From contig CANTUQ010000055.1 in NCBI GenBank assembly GCA_947683425.1, forward strand, positions 3,956,001 through 4,020,000: DNA of 64,000 nt, read 5' to 3'. Below the pieces are notes generated by a model, which saw only the letters and a list, made by a program, of their open reading frames with translations, was not told the origin of the DNA and ran no database searches. Below are positions 10,364-21,568 of the stretch, one piece after another (within the stretch, counting starts at the first letter, position 1; the number at the start of each line of letters is the position of its first letter). This DNA comes from Excoecaria cochinchinensis (Eukaryota > Streptophyta > Magnoliopsida > Malpighiales > Euphorbiaceae). The translations under genes and the position numbers were made by a program.

Positions 10364-11539
10364 CATCTCTTCACCTAGAATTCTCTAGGTTTCACCATTT
10401 GCAGCCGCCCTCTCCTCCCACCTCCATAGGCCAAATTGAAGTCTTCCACATTTCCTCCATATTTCTCCCAATTTCTCTCCATCTCTCCCCAAATCCTAGC
10501 CTCCCAAACATATTTCAGCTCCTCTATAATCTATTGGTGGTCTTAGAAGTTCATTTGAAGGTTTAAAAGTGGGAAAAACCAAGACTTTAAAGTTAAGGTG
10601 TGATTTTGAGGTAAGTGATTTAGGTGTTTTTAATTTGGTTCAAGGGTTCCTATATGTACTTTAGGATGTGTAGAACATGTTTATGAAGTTTTTTTATTAA
10701 AAGGAAGCTTGATATTGAGTAGATCTTGATGAATATATTCGGCCACTTTAGGATTTCAATGGAGAGAAAGGGGTTTCAAGGAATAAAGGAAAGGAAAGGA
10801 TGCTTAAGAGGTATAGAACAAGAAAATGAGGTTAGTGGATACAATATCCTCCTTTTTCCATGTTAAAAGTATGATTTTTAGTTATGTTTAAACATAAAGT
10901 ATGTGAAATATGCATGTTTAATTGAGTCAAACCATATAATCATGCTTAGGAAGGTTAAAAATGAGATTATAAATGATTAAAATGAGAAAAAAAAAAGTTG
11001 AGTTATGATTTTCTATGTAGGCCGAATGGTATTTTATGGGTTTTCAATGATATATGATGATGTTTATGGCATATAAATTGTGCAAACATGATGTTTGGCA
11101 TGTGATCTAATTAATAGAATGGATTAGAGCATGAAAAATTAACATGATGGATGTTAAACACATAGGCCGAATGGTATAAGTATATAAAAAATGTGATTTT
11201 TATGTGTTTTGATGTGAAATAATGGCATGGCTAAGTTATATGACATGTAAATCGCCTAATAAATGTTAAAAGTGTTGAAAAGATTTAATGGTGAAAATTG
11301 TTATGATGGTCGAATGAGATACATGTATGTATCCATGTGTACTTTGATGGTTTAATGAGTTTTATGGCATGAAATGGCATATGAATGGAAATTAAATGTA
11401 TAATCCATGATTTGGATGGAAAATAATGGAATATTATGATGAAATTCCATGAAATGTTTGAATGGTAACTTAAAAATGTGAAAAGTGGAATTTTGATGCC
11501 CTATGTAGTAATCAGTAGTCAAATCTAGTTCAGGATAGA

Positions 11540-11610
11540 GTGACTAGCCATAGGGACATATGACCGCGGGTGTGAGCATGACGTCTCACTTACTGTAGGC
11601 CAATAGCGGT
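11540..11610 (+). other. Conserved LTR block with GTGAG/CTCAC hairpin, copy 2 (in B)
   Basis: GACTAGCCATAGGG is followed by GTGAG (11572-11576) and CTCAC (11585-11589), then AGCGGTCC. Confidence 0.55.
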
Positions 11611-12136
11611 CCTACTCTGTATTGTTGTGTCTTAATATAGTATTGATCTATATTTCTGTTATCTGTATCATAGGGGTGGTCCCACAGGATACCTCTATTC
11701 TGTATTGAACCTATAGGGTTCACGTCTCATTTATCCCGTTCATAGATTTTTGTCAGTTTTATAAAGGGGTAAATTGGCAAAAATGAGCTTAAAATGGTTA
11801 ATTTGTGATTAAAATTATATTTATGTGAAAAATGGACTTAATTGGAATAAACAAAAAGTTCTAAGGGTATAATGGTAATTTTGACCTTAAATAAGTTAAT
11901 AAATGTTAATAAGGGCAAAATGTAATTAAATAAACATTTATGTAAATTAGTTACTTTTAAAAGGACTAAAATGTAATTTAGCATGAAAATGATATTCTAA
12001 GGATCTAATGGTAATTTGTATGATGAATAAGAATTTAAGTAAATTAATAAGTCAAATTGGTGGCATAATTGTAGTTAAGGTAAACAAGAAAGGTAAAATT
12101 GTAATTTGAATGAAATTGAAGGACCCTAATGTAAAT

Positions 12137-12290
12137 TAGATTAGAAGTCTATTTGGATTGGAATTCTAAATGGATTAGAGCTCTAAATGGATTAGAAGTC
12201 TACTTGGATTAGAACTCTAAATGGATTAGAAGTCTATTTGGATTAGAGCTCTAATTGGATTAGAATTCAAAGAGAATTAGAATTTCAATT
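12137..12290 (+). repeat. Short tandem repeat GGATTAGAANTCTA
   Basis: ATTAGAAGTCTATTTGG alternates with ATTAGAGCTCTAAATGG about six times. The units contain small palindromes (AGAGCTCT). Confidence 0.75.
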
Positions 12291-12599
12291 TGATAATTAA
12301 TTAAATTATTTGTGGAAATAATGACTAAAGAAAATAATGATAGTAAAATGTAAATATTTTAGATAATAAAGTAATGATTGAAAAGGTAAAAAGTTAAAAA
12401 GAATGAACTAATGGGATTTTTGTAATTTTGGTAATGATTAAGGATTAAATTGTAATCTTGCCATATTTAGGGACTAAATTATAATTAAGGACTTTTATAT
12501 GTGCTTAATGGGAATATGTATTTAAATCAGTGATTTAATGGTAATTTGCTTGTTAAATAATGAATTAACTAGATTAATAAGTTAATTTTGTGGCGTAAT

Positions 12600-12780
12600 T
12601 GTAAATATGAGAAAGTTAGGGGTAAAATGTAAATATGACATAGTTGAAGGACCTAGATGTAAATATGATATAGTTAGTGGACTTAAACGCAAATATGATC
12701 AAATATAAGGACCTAATTGTAATTATACCATAGTTAATGGACCTAAATGCAAATATGTAATTTGATGTTTATTATATATG
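12600..12780 (+). repeat. Degenerate repeat of GGACCTAAATGTAAATATG
   Basis: About four to five copies of roughly 33-45 bp follow one another. Weaker forms (AAGGGTAAAATGTAATTT) fill much of 11800-12960 and recur at 38440-38620 and 49000-49650. Confidence 0.6.
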
Positions 12781-14090
12781 TATATGTCCTTAAATGAGTG
12801 ATTTAATTGACATTAAGAATATTATTGCATGTTAGATAATGAAATAAGGATAATAATAAGTTAACTAATGGCATTATTGTAAATAAGTGAAAAGTAAAGG
12901 GTAAAAATGTAAATTGATGAAAATCTACGAACTTAAATGTAAATTTGTCAATAACGAGGTAAATGAGAGATTTTAAAGATAATTGATAGGTAATTTGAAT
13001 GTTAAATGTATAACTAATTGGCAATAGAAAAAACAATGATATTTGTGTTAATATTAATAGAGATATTACTGTTAATGCTAATATCATGGAAATGGTAATA
13101 GAATATATAAAAGACATTGTTACAAAATTATTGTAAGTATTATAAGTTGGGCCAATTATCTAAAGTGTAAAATATGATAATTAATATTTTTTTATAATAT
13201 TGTACTTGTAGAATTAAGTAATGTGGTCACCTAAGAAAGTTAGTAATAGAACTAAAGACATGAAAGAGAGTAGAACTGTCATTAAATGTTAAGGGTTAAT
13301 AGTGAAATAATGATAAATAAACAATATGAGTAATTCAGGTGTTGGTATACTAGTAGTACTGTTAGTCATGGTAATAAGGAAATTAAATGTAAAATAATAT
13401 TAATAGATATTTAATAAAGTAATGTTAATAGAAGTTATATGTAAAGTTAAGAGAATAATGATGTTAAGCATACAGGTAAGTTAGTAGATTAAGTAATAGC
13501 ATTGACAATTCAAGTATATAATATGAAATATAACTGAGTAAAATTAAGTAGGAGAGTATAGTAAATGTATTATGCTTATAGTTTCATAATGGTATTATAA
13601 AAGAAATATCAAAGATATAAAGAAAATGATAACGGTTAATCAGTATCTTAAATAACAACGATGATAACTGTTCAGTAGATATGTCAATAATTAATACTGT
13701 ACCCAAGTGTAGACTGTAACTGATGTATAAATTATAAACAAATAATGCAAAGCAAACAAATAAGTTAATAAGATAATTACAAATATTGTTAATATACCTT
13801 GTTTGGTCATTGAATTAACGAACTGAATATAATAGTATTAATGTGAAAGTTAACAGTATAGATAATGATGATTCTGATAACAGTAATAGTAATGTTAAAG
13901 CATGGTTATTAAAATAATGAAAAATGCATAAGATAAATAATTAAAGAAAAAGACGGGCTAGGACATCAAAAGTAAGGCATAAATTATCTAAAAGTCTTAA
14001 GAATTAATGTTCATATAACAGTAATAAAGATATATGCTTGTGTGTGTATGCATGTAGTAACAATATGGAAAATTTAGGATATGTATCCAC

Positions 14091-14114
14091 CATTGGGCGT
14101 TTCAATGCTCAGTG
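14091..14114 (+). other. LTR stem-loop, copy in B
   Basis: CATTGGGCGTT pairs with AATGCTCAGTG over a 2-nt loop, with three G-T pairs. The chromovirus inserted right at its 3' foot; its target duplication cagtg is the last five stem bases. Confidence 0.6.
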
Positions 14115-15254
14115 TGTAACACCACTTACCTATACGTAGGAAGCTTCATCCTTAGAGGAGGATGAATGTCACACCCCAAAATAGCCCTGGTCGGATTGTG
14201 CATGCTAAGTCGGGATCGGAAGGATATTTCAGTAATTTGTGCTTGAGAAAGTTGGAGTGTTAAGGATCTAATTGAAAAGATAATTAAGTTTGTAAGGAAA
14301 GAAATGTGTAAGTGAGTGAAGTGTTATTTGTCTAAGGACTAAAGAGCATTAATTGATTTGGAATGGTTTAAGTGGAGTTTGGGGGTCCAATTGGATGTTG
14401 CCAAGTGGCTTGTTAGGTGAGCATTGAAAGAAGAAAAAGAAGAAAGGAAAGAGGAAGAGAGAGGGAACACAGATTGCATTCCCGTTCTCCCTCTCACGCC
14501 TTCCCTTCTTCTTCTTCTCCTCTTCTTTCTCTGCTTTTCCTTTCTTTCTCTTTGGCTTTGGCTTGGAGTTGTGTTTGGGTTGGAAGTGTGCTTTGCTTGA
14601 AAAGGTAAGTTGGTTTAAGGTGTTCTACGTGTTGTGTTTCTTCTTCTTCTTCATCTACTGGTTTTATCTTCAATTAGGGTTTGAACTAAGGAATTATGGG
14701 TTTTGTTGTGCAAGCTTTGGATTGCATGAAGAAGCAAAGTAAAGGCAAGGAAAGGATTGGGGTTTGATCTTGAAGCGTGATTTTGGATCGTCATTTCCAG
14801 GTTTGGGAGCATTTTGAATGCATGCAATGTTTGAACTTCTCTGTTCTTCAATCTCAGTTGAATGTCTCTGCCCTATTTCTCACTAGACTCATAATGTGTT
14901 TGCATGGTCTAATTTCTTGAATTTGGTGTGTTTTAGAACGTGTATATGCATGATTAAGTGAGTAGATGTGTTGGTAATGCATGACAAGTATTGATTTGGA
15001 AGTTCTGAGTTTGTGTTTTGAACCTACTGTAACTTTTAGGGTTTATATTCTTGAATGGGTTTGTGCATGATTTTGATTGTTTGATTGTTGAATTAATTGC
15101 AATTATCTTGTTTATGATATTTGGAAGATCGACTGTAAGGTAAGATGAGTTCGGATGTGTTTTGAATCAGATTGAAAATGATTTTATCGAAGTTCTTTGA
15201 ATTCTGGGTAAGCTGGAAATGGGAAATCGCGTTTCTGTATAATTTTCAATTTCC

Positions 15255-15680
15255 AGTGTGTCGTGATTTCCCTGAGAGAGACAAGTCACGAGGCGTGACT
15301 CTCAGTCACGCCACGTGACTCTGCCTCCCAGTCACAACGCGTGACTTCTCGGCGGATTGGACGAAGCCGTGAGGCGTGACCCCCAGTCGCGAAGCGTGAC
15401 TTCCTTGTGAGAGGCAAGTCACGTCTCGTGACTTAGAGTCACGTCCCGTGACTCTTGTGAGGAGGCGTGACTTAGAGTCACGTCCTGTGACTCTCTTGGA
15501 GACATGTCACGAGACGTGACATAGAGTCACGAGTCGTGACTCTTGTGAGGAGCCAGGCGTGACGTAGAGTCACGTCCCGTGACTTTCTTGTAGGTCACGA
15601 GGCGTGACACTAGGTCACGACTCGTGACCTTCCTTTGAGGCCAGTCATGAGTCGTGACATGGCTCGTGACCGACCCCTCT
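15255..15680 (+). repeat. Array of interrupted palindromes GTCACG-NNN-CGTGAC
   Basis: About 16 units are separated by short variable linkers. The 6-base arms GTCACG and CGTGAC recur, while the three central bases change (agg, cca, tct, tcc, aga, agt). Some units have a decayed arm (GTCAT, GTCGCG). One contains CACGTG. Confidence 0.85.
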
Positions 15681-17717
15681 TCAGCTCCATTTTCTGATTT
15701 TGCCCAGTTTTAACCAAAATGAATTTCCTATCTCTTCTGTATGGTGATGTACTACTGTATTACTCTTGTCATACCTTTCTGTGTTCTTGTATGATCTTGT
15801 ATGACCTTTTCTGTTTTGATTTGTTCCCTGTGACTGGTTTTATTATTAAATGACTTTCAAAGGCTTTTATGGCTTTTTCCTCTACTGTGTGTTATCTTAT
15901 CTTACTTATCTGAATGGTTAGCTTATTTTAGTTGTGTTTAGCATTATGTTATGCCTGTCCTTGATCGGATTCTTATCTAGAATAACATGCCATGTTTAAG
16001 AATATGGTATCATTCCATGATTCAGATTATACGTTATTGATCATTGGCATAATATGATTCAACATGTGTTCCTGATATGATCTAGTAAAGTGAGTAGTGA
16101 TAAAATGCGATTGATTGACCTATTGCATGCTTCAGAATATGACTTGAATGAGGTATGATTGATATTATGCTATGCTATATTTATTTGAATAATATGGTTA
16201 ATGTCTTAATGCATGATTATGCTTTAGCCTGGGAACTCAATGTGTTATGTTTAAATGTAATTTGGACCATGCATGATTTATGCTTAGTATCTGCACCTAA
16301 TGCATGATTAAGATTTTGTATTGATAATCATTGGCATGGTAGTGCTTCTTTACCTGATTCTTGGCATGCTTTAGAACATTGTTTAAATGTTAAAGTATAT
16401 TGACTGTATTATGTTTTGCAATGGGAATTGTATGAGATATAACCAACTTTATGAGCATATTTATATGTCTGTCATTCTCTAGTTTATGCATGATATTTAT
16501 ATATTTATGCGTTATGCGATTCGAAGCGTGAATTGTTTTATGCATGACCTGCGAGAGTCAGTCTAGTGGATAGTTAGGCATGCCTAATAGAGATCAGTTA
16601 GCTACAGCCCTTTGAACGTTTGGACCCTGATCAGGTCCCCCGACTGGTTCCTCGCGAACCCCCCATCAGTACGGATCCTCGTGATCCTTTTTAATGTATT
16701 TGGATCGGGTTAAGATCCCCCATCAGTAAAATGCTTTTGTGACAAAATAAATGGTTTTCGATTCGTACCCGTAAGGTACCCTTTGGCCGACTTGTACCCG
16801 TAAGGTACTAATCAGTACACTCGTTATCCACTATTGTGAGTCAGCAGGTGCTTTGATGGTTTGTTTTATGCTGCTTTGATATAGCTATCAGAATGTGATA
16901 TCCGATTGATTATGATAAGGATTTCAGGAATCAGTTTATATGTATATGAATGTGACTATGGGCTTCAGAATGTATGTTTGTATTAAGTAAGCATGAGTTT
17001 ATATCTAACATGATTATCCGTACTTGTCATGTGATTTGTTATAAGTTTCTGAATGCTTTGAATATGATTCGACTAGAGTATTTATGTATGTGACTTAAAC
17101 ATGTTTTGTTAATTATAAGCATGTGAACCGAAGCAGTTGTGACGGTAAGTATGCGATGTTTAACTGTACTTTCTGCATGATGATGATATGAATGTAATAC
17201 TAAGTGGTTATGCCTTCAGTCTCCGCTATCAGAGTGTTTTTGCATGATGCTTAATATATATTAGAGTTGCGCAGCGGTATTGTGATGCTCTAAATGTTAT
17301 CCTTTGGATATTTGTCTAGTGTATGTGTTTGGCATGTCTAAGTATGTTAAATAGCTAGCACTCTCAACATGATGATTGGGTGGTCAGTTCCTGCATAGGT
17401 GCTTAGTTATGTCAATTGCATGTGTAAAACTCATGTGACTCCGCACGGTAAGATGCTGATAATTATTACCATTGTAGGTTTATGAATGTATTATGGTATG
17501 TAGTTCTGCATGATGATCCTTGTATCGTGTATTGTTTTATGTCTGTTTTGGCCTATTCTTGACATGAGTATATGTTATGGTTGTGAGTTATCGAATGAAT
17601 GTCTTTACTATGCCAGCATGATCATATTTGTTAAGAATATCCGCATTTGTCATTTGAATGTGTTATGCCTCGGCGACCATTGTGAATGGCCGTCCATATT
17701 CTTGTGTGTTCTCCCCA

Positions 17718-17756
17718 CTAAGCGTTTATCGCTTAGCACGGATTTCCTTTCCGTGC
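17718..17756 (+). other. Double hairpin in solo LTR G
   Basis: CTAAGCG (17718-17724) pairs with CGCTTAG (17730-17736). GCACGGA (17736-17742) pairs with TCCGTGC (17750-17756), followed by AGGTGG. The first hairpin is shared with the chromovirus LTRs. Confidence 0.6.
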
Positions 17757-18629
17757 AGGTGGCAGGTTTGGTTCTGTTCGAGTCGCGCTTCTGCAAGGTC
17801 GGCCACGTAGGAGTTAGAAGTTCTGTATTTTGTTCAGCTTCTGTATTTCAGCTTTTGTAATTCTGTAGTATTGCATATGTAATTAATTATGTTTTGATCT
17901 TGAGTTTTCTTTTGGGAATGTAATAGTTAGTATGTTTTTATGTTTAGTTATTCCTTTGTTTTATTATTTCGCTTATGCTTCCGTTGAATGGTCATATGCA
18001 TGGTTATGTGTAAGCTTCAGCTTAGTGTCTGCGTGTGCGTAACTGATTGCATGTCCAGTCTGTGCCGCAAGGTAAGGTAAGTTTTTAATTAACCCGTATT
18101 TCTGTATGTATGTTATGTATGAATGCATGCTTCCGCATTGTGCATGTGCATATCTGTGTGAGTGAGCGTCGGTAGCGCGCCCGTCGGCGTCCTTCCAACA
18201 GGGACGGCGATGGGGGTGTTACAATGAAGGTTCCCGATAGATGAGGGTTGTCACGCAAAACCACAAACACAAACATACAATAATAAACCAAACACTCAAA
18301 GCAGTAAAAATAAAATTTCTTAAACAAAGAACCAAACTTGACAACAAAAGGTATAATATTATTAATGTACAAAATAGTCTTTACATATCAAAATACAGAA
18401 GTACCGTAGCCCAAAAGATCGCTTATAAACTTGGTATCAACCCAACTTACAAAAGAAGAACTTATATCAATAGTTTTCATTACAAAATCACTAAACTATT
18501 ACATATACAAAAAGAAGTCTAATACAGAACAACAAAATCCCTCTCCTAGTTGTGTCAGCCCTTCAGGAACGGATCACCCAGCTCACGGACTCCAACATCT
18601 TCCACACCTGCACGGATGAAACACCCATG

Positions 18630-18647
18630 CTAAGCGAAATCGCTTAG
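18630..18647 (-). other. LTR stem-loop, copy in chromovirus 3' LTR
   Basis: CTAAGCGA and TCGCTTAG form an 8-bp perfect stem with a 2-nt loop, next to CCCCA. Confidence 0.6.
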
Positions 18648-19324
18648 TGGGGAAAAACACAATGCAAACGACCACTCACAGTGGATGTCAGATACAAATC
18701 ACATACACATGGCATATACTTGAATCCAAATTTAAATAATTCATCATACTGAAGATCATAATATCTTATACCATTCAATCAAGCATACAGTGCCAAAACA
18801 AGCTCATAGTCACATAAGAAGACCTGCTTATTCAAAAATAGTGGATAGCGAGTAATGCATAATCATTAGAAATGCATGGATAGCCGAGAGTATCAAAATC
18901 ATTTATTTCGTTTTATTTCAAAACATTTTCTCATGGAATTTTAAACAAGATTTAAGTTAAATGGTGATCATGCGGATCCAATTCAGGGGCCTGATCAGGG
19001 TTCAAAACACATACGCATAGCTGCAGCAACTAAACTCTATAGGCATGCCTATTATCCACTTAATTTGACTTTCAAATGTTTTGCATAATCCCAAATTATA
19101 CTCAAAGTATAACACATTGTTCAAAGTGAAGAATTCATGAATTAAAGATATGCATAACACATTCTGAATTCCAATCAAAACATTCAATATAATTTGATGT
19201 AGCAAAATAAAATTTAATGGTATTAGATACATGAAATGACACTAAAGAATATTTAAAACCAATAAATAACGAAAAAGGAACGAAACGAAGAAAATCGGAT
19301 AATTTTAAAAAGGCTGGACAGTAG

Positions 19325-19535
19325 CAGTTTACACGGCGGTATGGCCTTGTCTTACTCCCGTGTAAGACCCTTTACACGGTGGTATGGTAACGCCATACAG
19401 CCGTGTAAAGCGCACAGCTCACAGACAGGTATGGAACATCCTTACCGCCGTGGAAAATCACGGCCTTCAGATCTATGGAAAATCCCACGATTCACACGGG
19501 GGTATGGCAACCCATACCGCCGTGTGGATCGCCAG
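19325..19535 (-). repeat. Inverted-repeat cluster TTACACGGCGGTATGG in chromovirus 3' LTR
   Basis: TTACACGGYGGTATGG and its complement (CCATACNGCCGTGTAA) alternate about three times. The same cluster is enlarged in the other LTR at 36455-36765. Confidence 0.75.
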
Positions 19536-20397
19536 AATCCCAGAAATTCAAAGGGAAAAAGAGACCCAACTCACAATCTAACTTCAACACAATCCAAAAT
19601 TAATCAAGTATGACTAAATTACCACTCATTAACATTCAAAGACATACTCAATCACACTCACACCTCCATTTGCAAATAATTAATCATAGCACTTCCAATT
19701 ACACAAATATACACACAAATTTAACATTCCCAAACACACACAAAACCATAAATGTTCCCAAACCTTAAATCCTCTGACTCTACTCTCGAGCTCCGCTTCC
19801 ACTCGCAACTTCCTTGCCTTTGGACTCTCTATGAGGATTATTTGAATCAAAACATCCAGCAAAACCAGAATTCAACTCTTAACTTACAATACATTTAATC
19901 AATCTAAAGGAGAAGAGAAAGAAGAAAAAGAAACCTAATTAACACTTACCAACCCAACTTAGACTACTAAAATCACACCAACCCTCCAGCCAAAAAGGGA
20001 AATTAGGGAAAACAAAATGGAAAAAGAAAGATGAAGAGAAGAGTGGCGTGAAGGGGAAAGAAGAAGAAGGAACGGGAAAGAGGAATGTAAGAACAGCTAA
20101 CCCACTCTCTCTCTTTCTCAATACTTATCTTCTCTCTTGCCACATGGTAGCCCCCTAATGGAAAACTACCCCACATATACACAAAACTCATCCTTTCACA
20201 TACACACAAACCCAACCTCACTAAACCTTCCCTACTCCCATTTAGTCACTCACACCCAAATATTGCTTCTCTACACATAATATTTCAATTTAAATTATAC
20301 ACACATACATAATTACACATGCCACACTTGAACACACACACAAAATCACACACAAAAATGGCTCATACTACTAGGGTGTTTACGGGGCGTTACAACA

Positions 20398-20408
20398 CTC
20401 CCCCCGCC
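20398..20408 (-). other. Polypurine tract of the chromovirus
   Basis: On the minus strand GGCGGGGGGAGTGT directly precedes the LTR start. Upstream is the lineage-typical TTTCGAGGATGAAATT. Confidence 0.8.
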
Positions 20409-20450
20409 TAACAGAATTTCATCCTCGAAATTCTCACCTGATTCGAATAA

Positions 20451-21568
20451 CTAAGGATGCTGAGCTCTCATAACTGCTTCTAGTTCACAAGTTGCCTCCT
20501 CAATTCCATGGTGCTTCCAGAGTACCTTACCAATGGAATTTGCTTAATGCGAAGCTGTCAGATCTCCCTAGCCAAAATTTCCTTCGGTTCTTCATCAAAC
20601 GAGAAATCTGGTTGAACCCGAATATCTTGCACTTGCAACACATGAGCGGGATTGGATCGGTAGCGGCGGAGCATAGACACATGGAAAACATCGTGTAACT
20701 TAGCTAACTCTGCTGGCAATGCTAACCGATAAGCTACTGGGCCAACCTTATCCAAAATCTCATATGGTCCAATAAACCGAGGACTTAACTTCCCCTTCTT
20801 ACCAAACCAAAGAACCTTCTGCCAAGGTAACACCATCAAGAATACCTTATCGCCAATCTCATAACGAATGTCCCTTCGCTTCAAGTCAGCATAAGATCGT
20901 TGCCTATCTTTAGCTGCTTTCAAATTCAGCTGCACCACTACAATCTTTTCTTCCATGTCACTAATCAATTCCGGACCCATAACCGATCTTTTCAATAATT
21001 CTGTCCAACACACTGGGGTTCTACATTTCCATCCATAGAGAGCTTCTTAAGGAGCCATCCCGATACTCACTTGATGACTATTATTATATGCAAACTCCAT
21101 CAAGGACACATATATATCCCAACTACCGAAAAACTCTAAAGCACATCCCCGAAGCATGTCTTCTAGAATCTGAATAACTCTTTCTGATTGACCATCCGTC
21201 TGAGGGTGAAATGCAGTGCTAAAGTTTAACCGTGTACCCAAAGCCAACTGAAACCCTTTCCAAAACTTGGACGTAAACCTCGGATCTCGATCAGACACAA
21301 TAGAGACTGGAACTCCATGAAGCGTTACTATCTCATCCACATAAATCTCAGCCAGCTTGTCCATAAAATAATCTATCCGAACTAGCAAAAAGAGTGCTGA
21401 TTTAGTCAATCGGTCGACTATCACCGAAACTAAATCATGCTTGCATTGCGACAAAGGCAATCCAACCACAAAGTCCATCGTAACATCATCCCACTTCCAT
21501 TGAGGAATGGGTAAGGGATGCAATAATCCAGTTAGAACTTGATGTTCAGCTTTCACTTGTTGGCACAC
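20451..21568 (-). pseudogene. pol: Integrase core, C-terminal domain and chromodomain-like tail
   Basis: The catalytic D-D-E set is visible: D in MDFVVGLP, D in SDRDPRF and E in SERVIQILEDML. Integrase inserts element DNA into chromosomes. The coding frame is stopped at 21049-21047 (TAA after MAP, before EALYGW) and at 20560-20558. The region downstream (FHVSMLRRY, then a frameshifted VLWKHHGIEEATCELE) is the GPY/F and chromodomain-like end. The N-terminal zinc-binding part lies at 31766-31990, separated by the nested non-coding element; reading across the target duplication restores continuity. Confidence 0.85.

Larger units (their letters stand above)
14167..18223 (+). mobile_element. Solo LTR G, 4.06 kb
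   Basis: It starts TGTCACACCCCAAAATAGCC, ends GGGGGTGTTACA and has a perfect target duplication atgaa (14162-14166, 18224-18228). No internal second LTR, primer site or ORF is seen. It carries a donor AAAAG/GTAAGTTGG at 14605, a dense palindrome array (15255-15680) and paired hairpins at 17718-17756. Much of 15700-17700 is AT-rich with frequent GCATGAT words. The ends resemble those of the Tekay-type LTRs. Confidence 0.85.
14115..20394 (-). repeat. 3' LTR of the chromovirus, interrupted by solo LTR G
   Basis: Own sequence is 14115-14166 plus 18229-20394 and matches 35307-37619 throughout. In element orientation it starts TGTAACGCCCCGTAAACACC and ends GGTGTTACA. It holds a palindromic TTACACGG.. 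cluster, a stem-loop at 18630 and a donor-like TTG/GTAAGTGTT at 19949. Confidence 0.85.

Noticed and set aside
10327..10566. 79-codon frame in LTR B
   Set aside because: It is the pyrimidine-rich leader between the TATA box and the donor; related LTRs do not keep the frame.
15255..15680. Palindromic repeats resembling CRISPR or REP elements
   Set aside because: Linkers are short and themselves related; the array lies within a plant LTR with a clean target duplication.
18241..18522. 93-codon plus-strand frame, repeated at 35371-35646
   Set aside because: It lies in the two chromovirus LTRs on the opposite strand, with AT-rich composition and frame differences between the copies.
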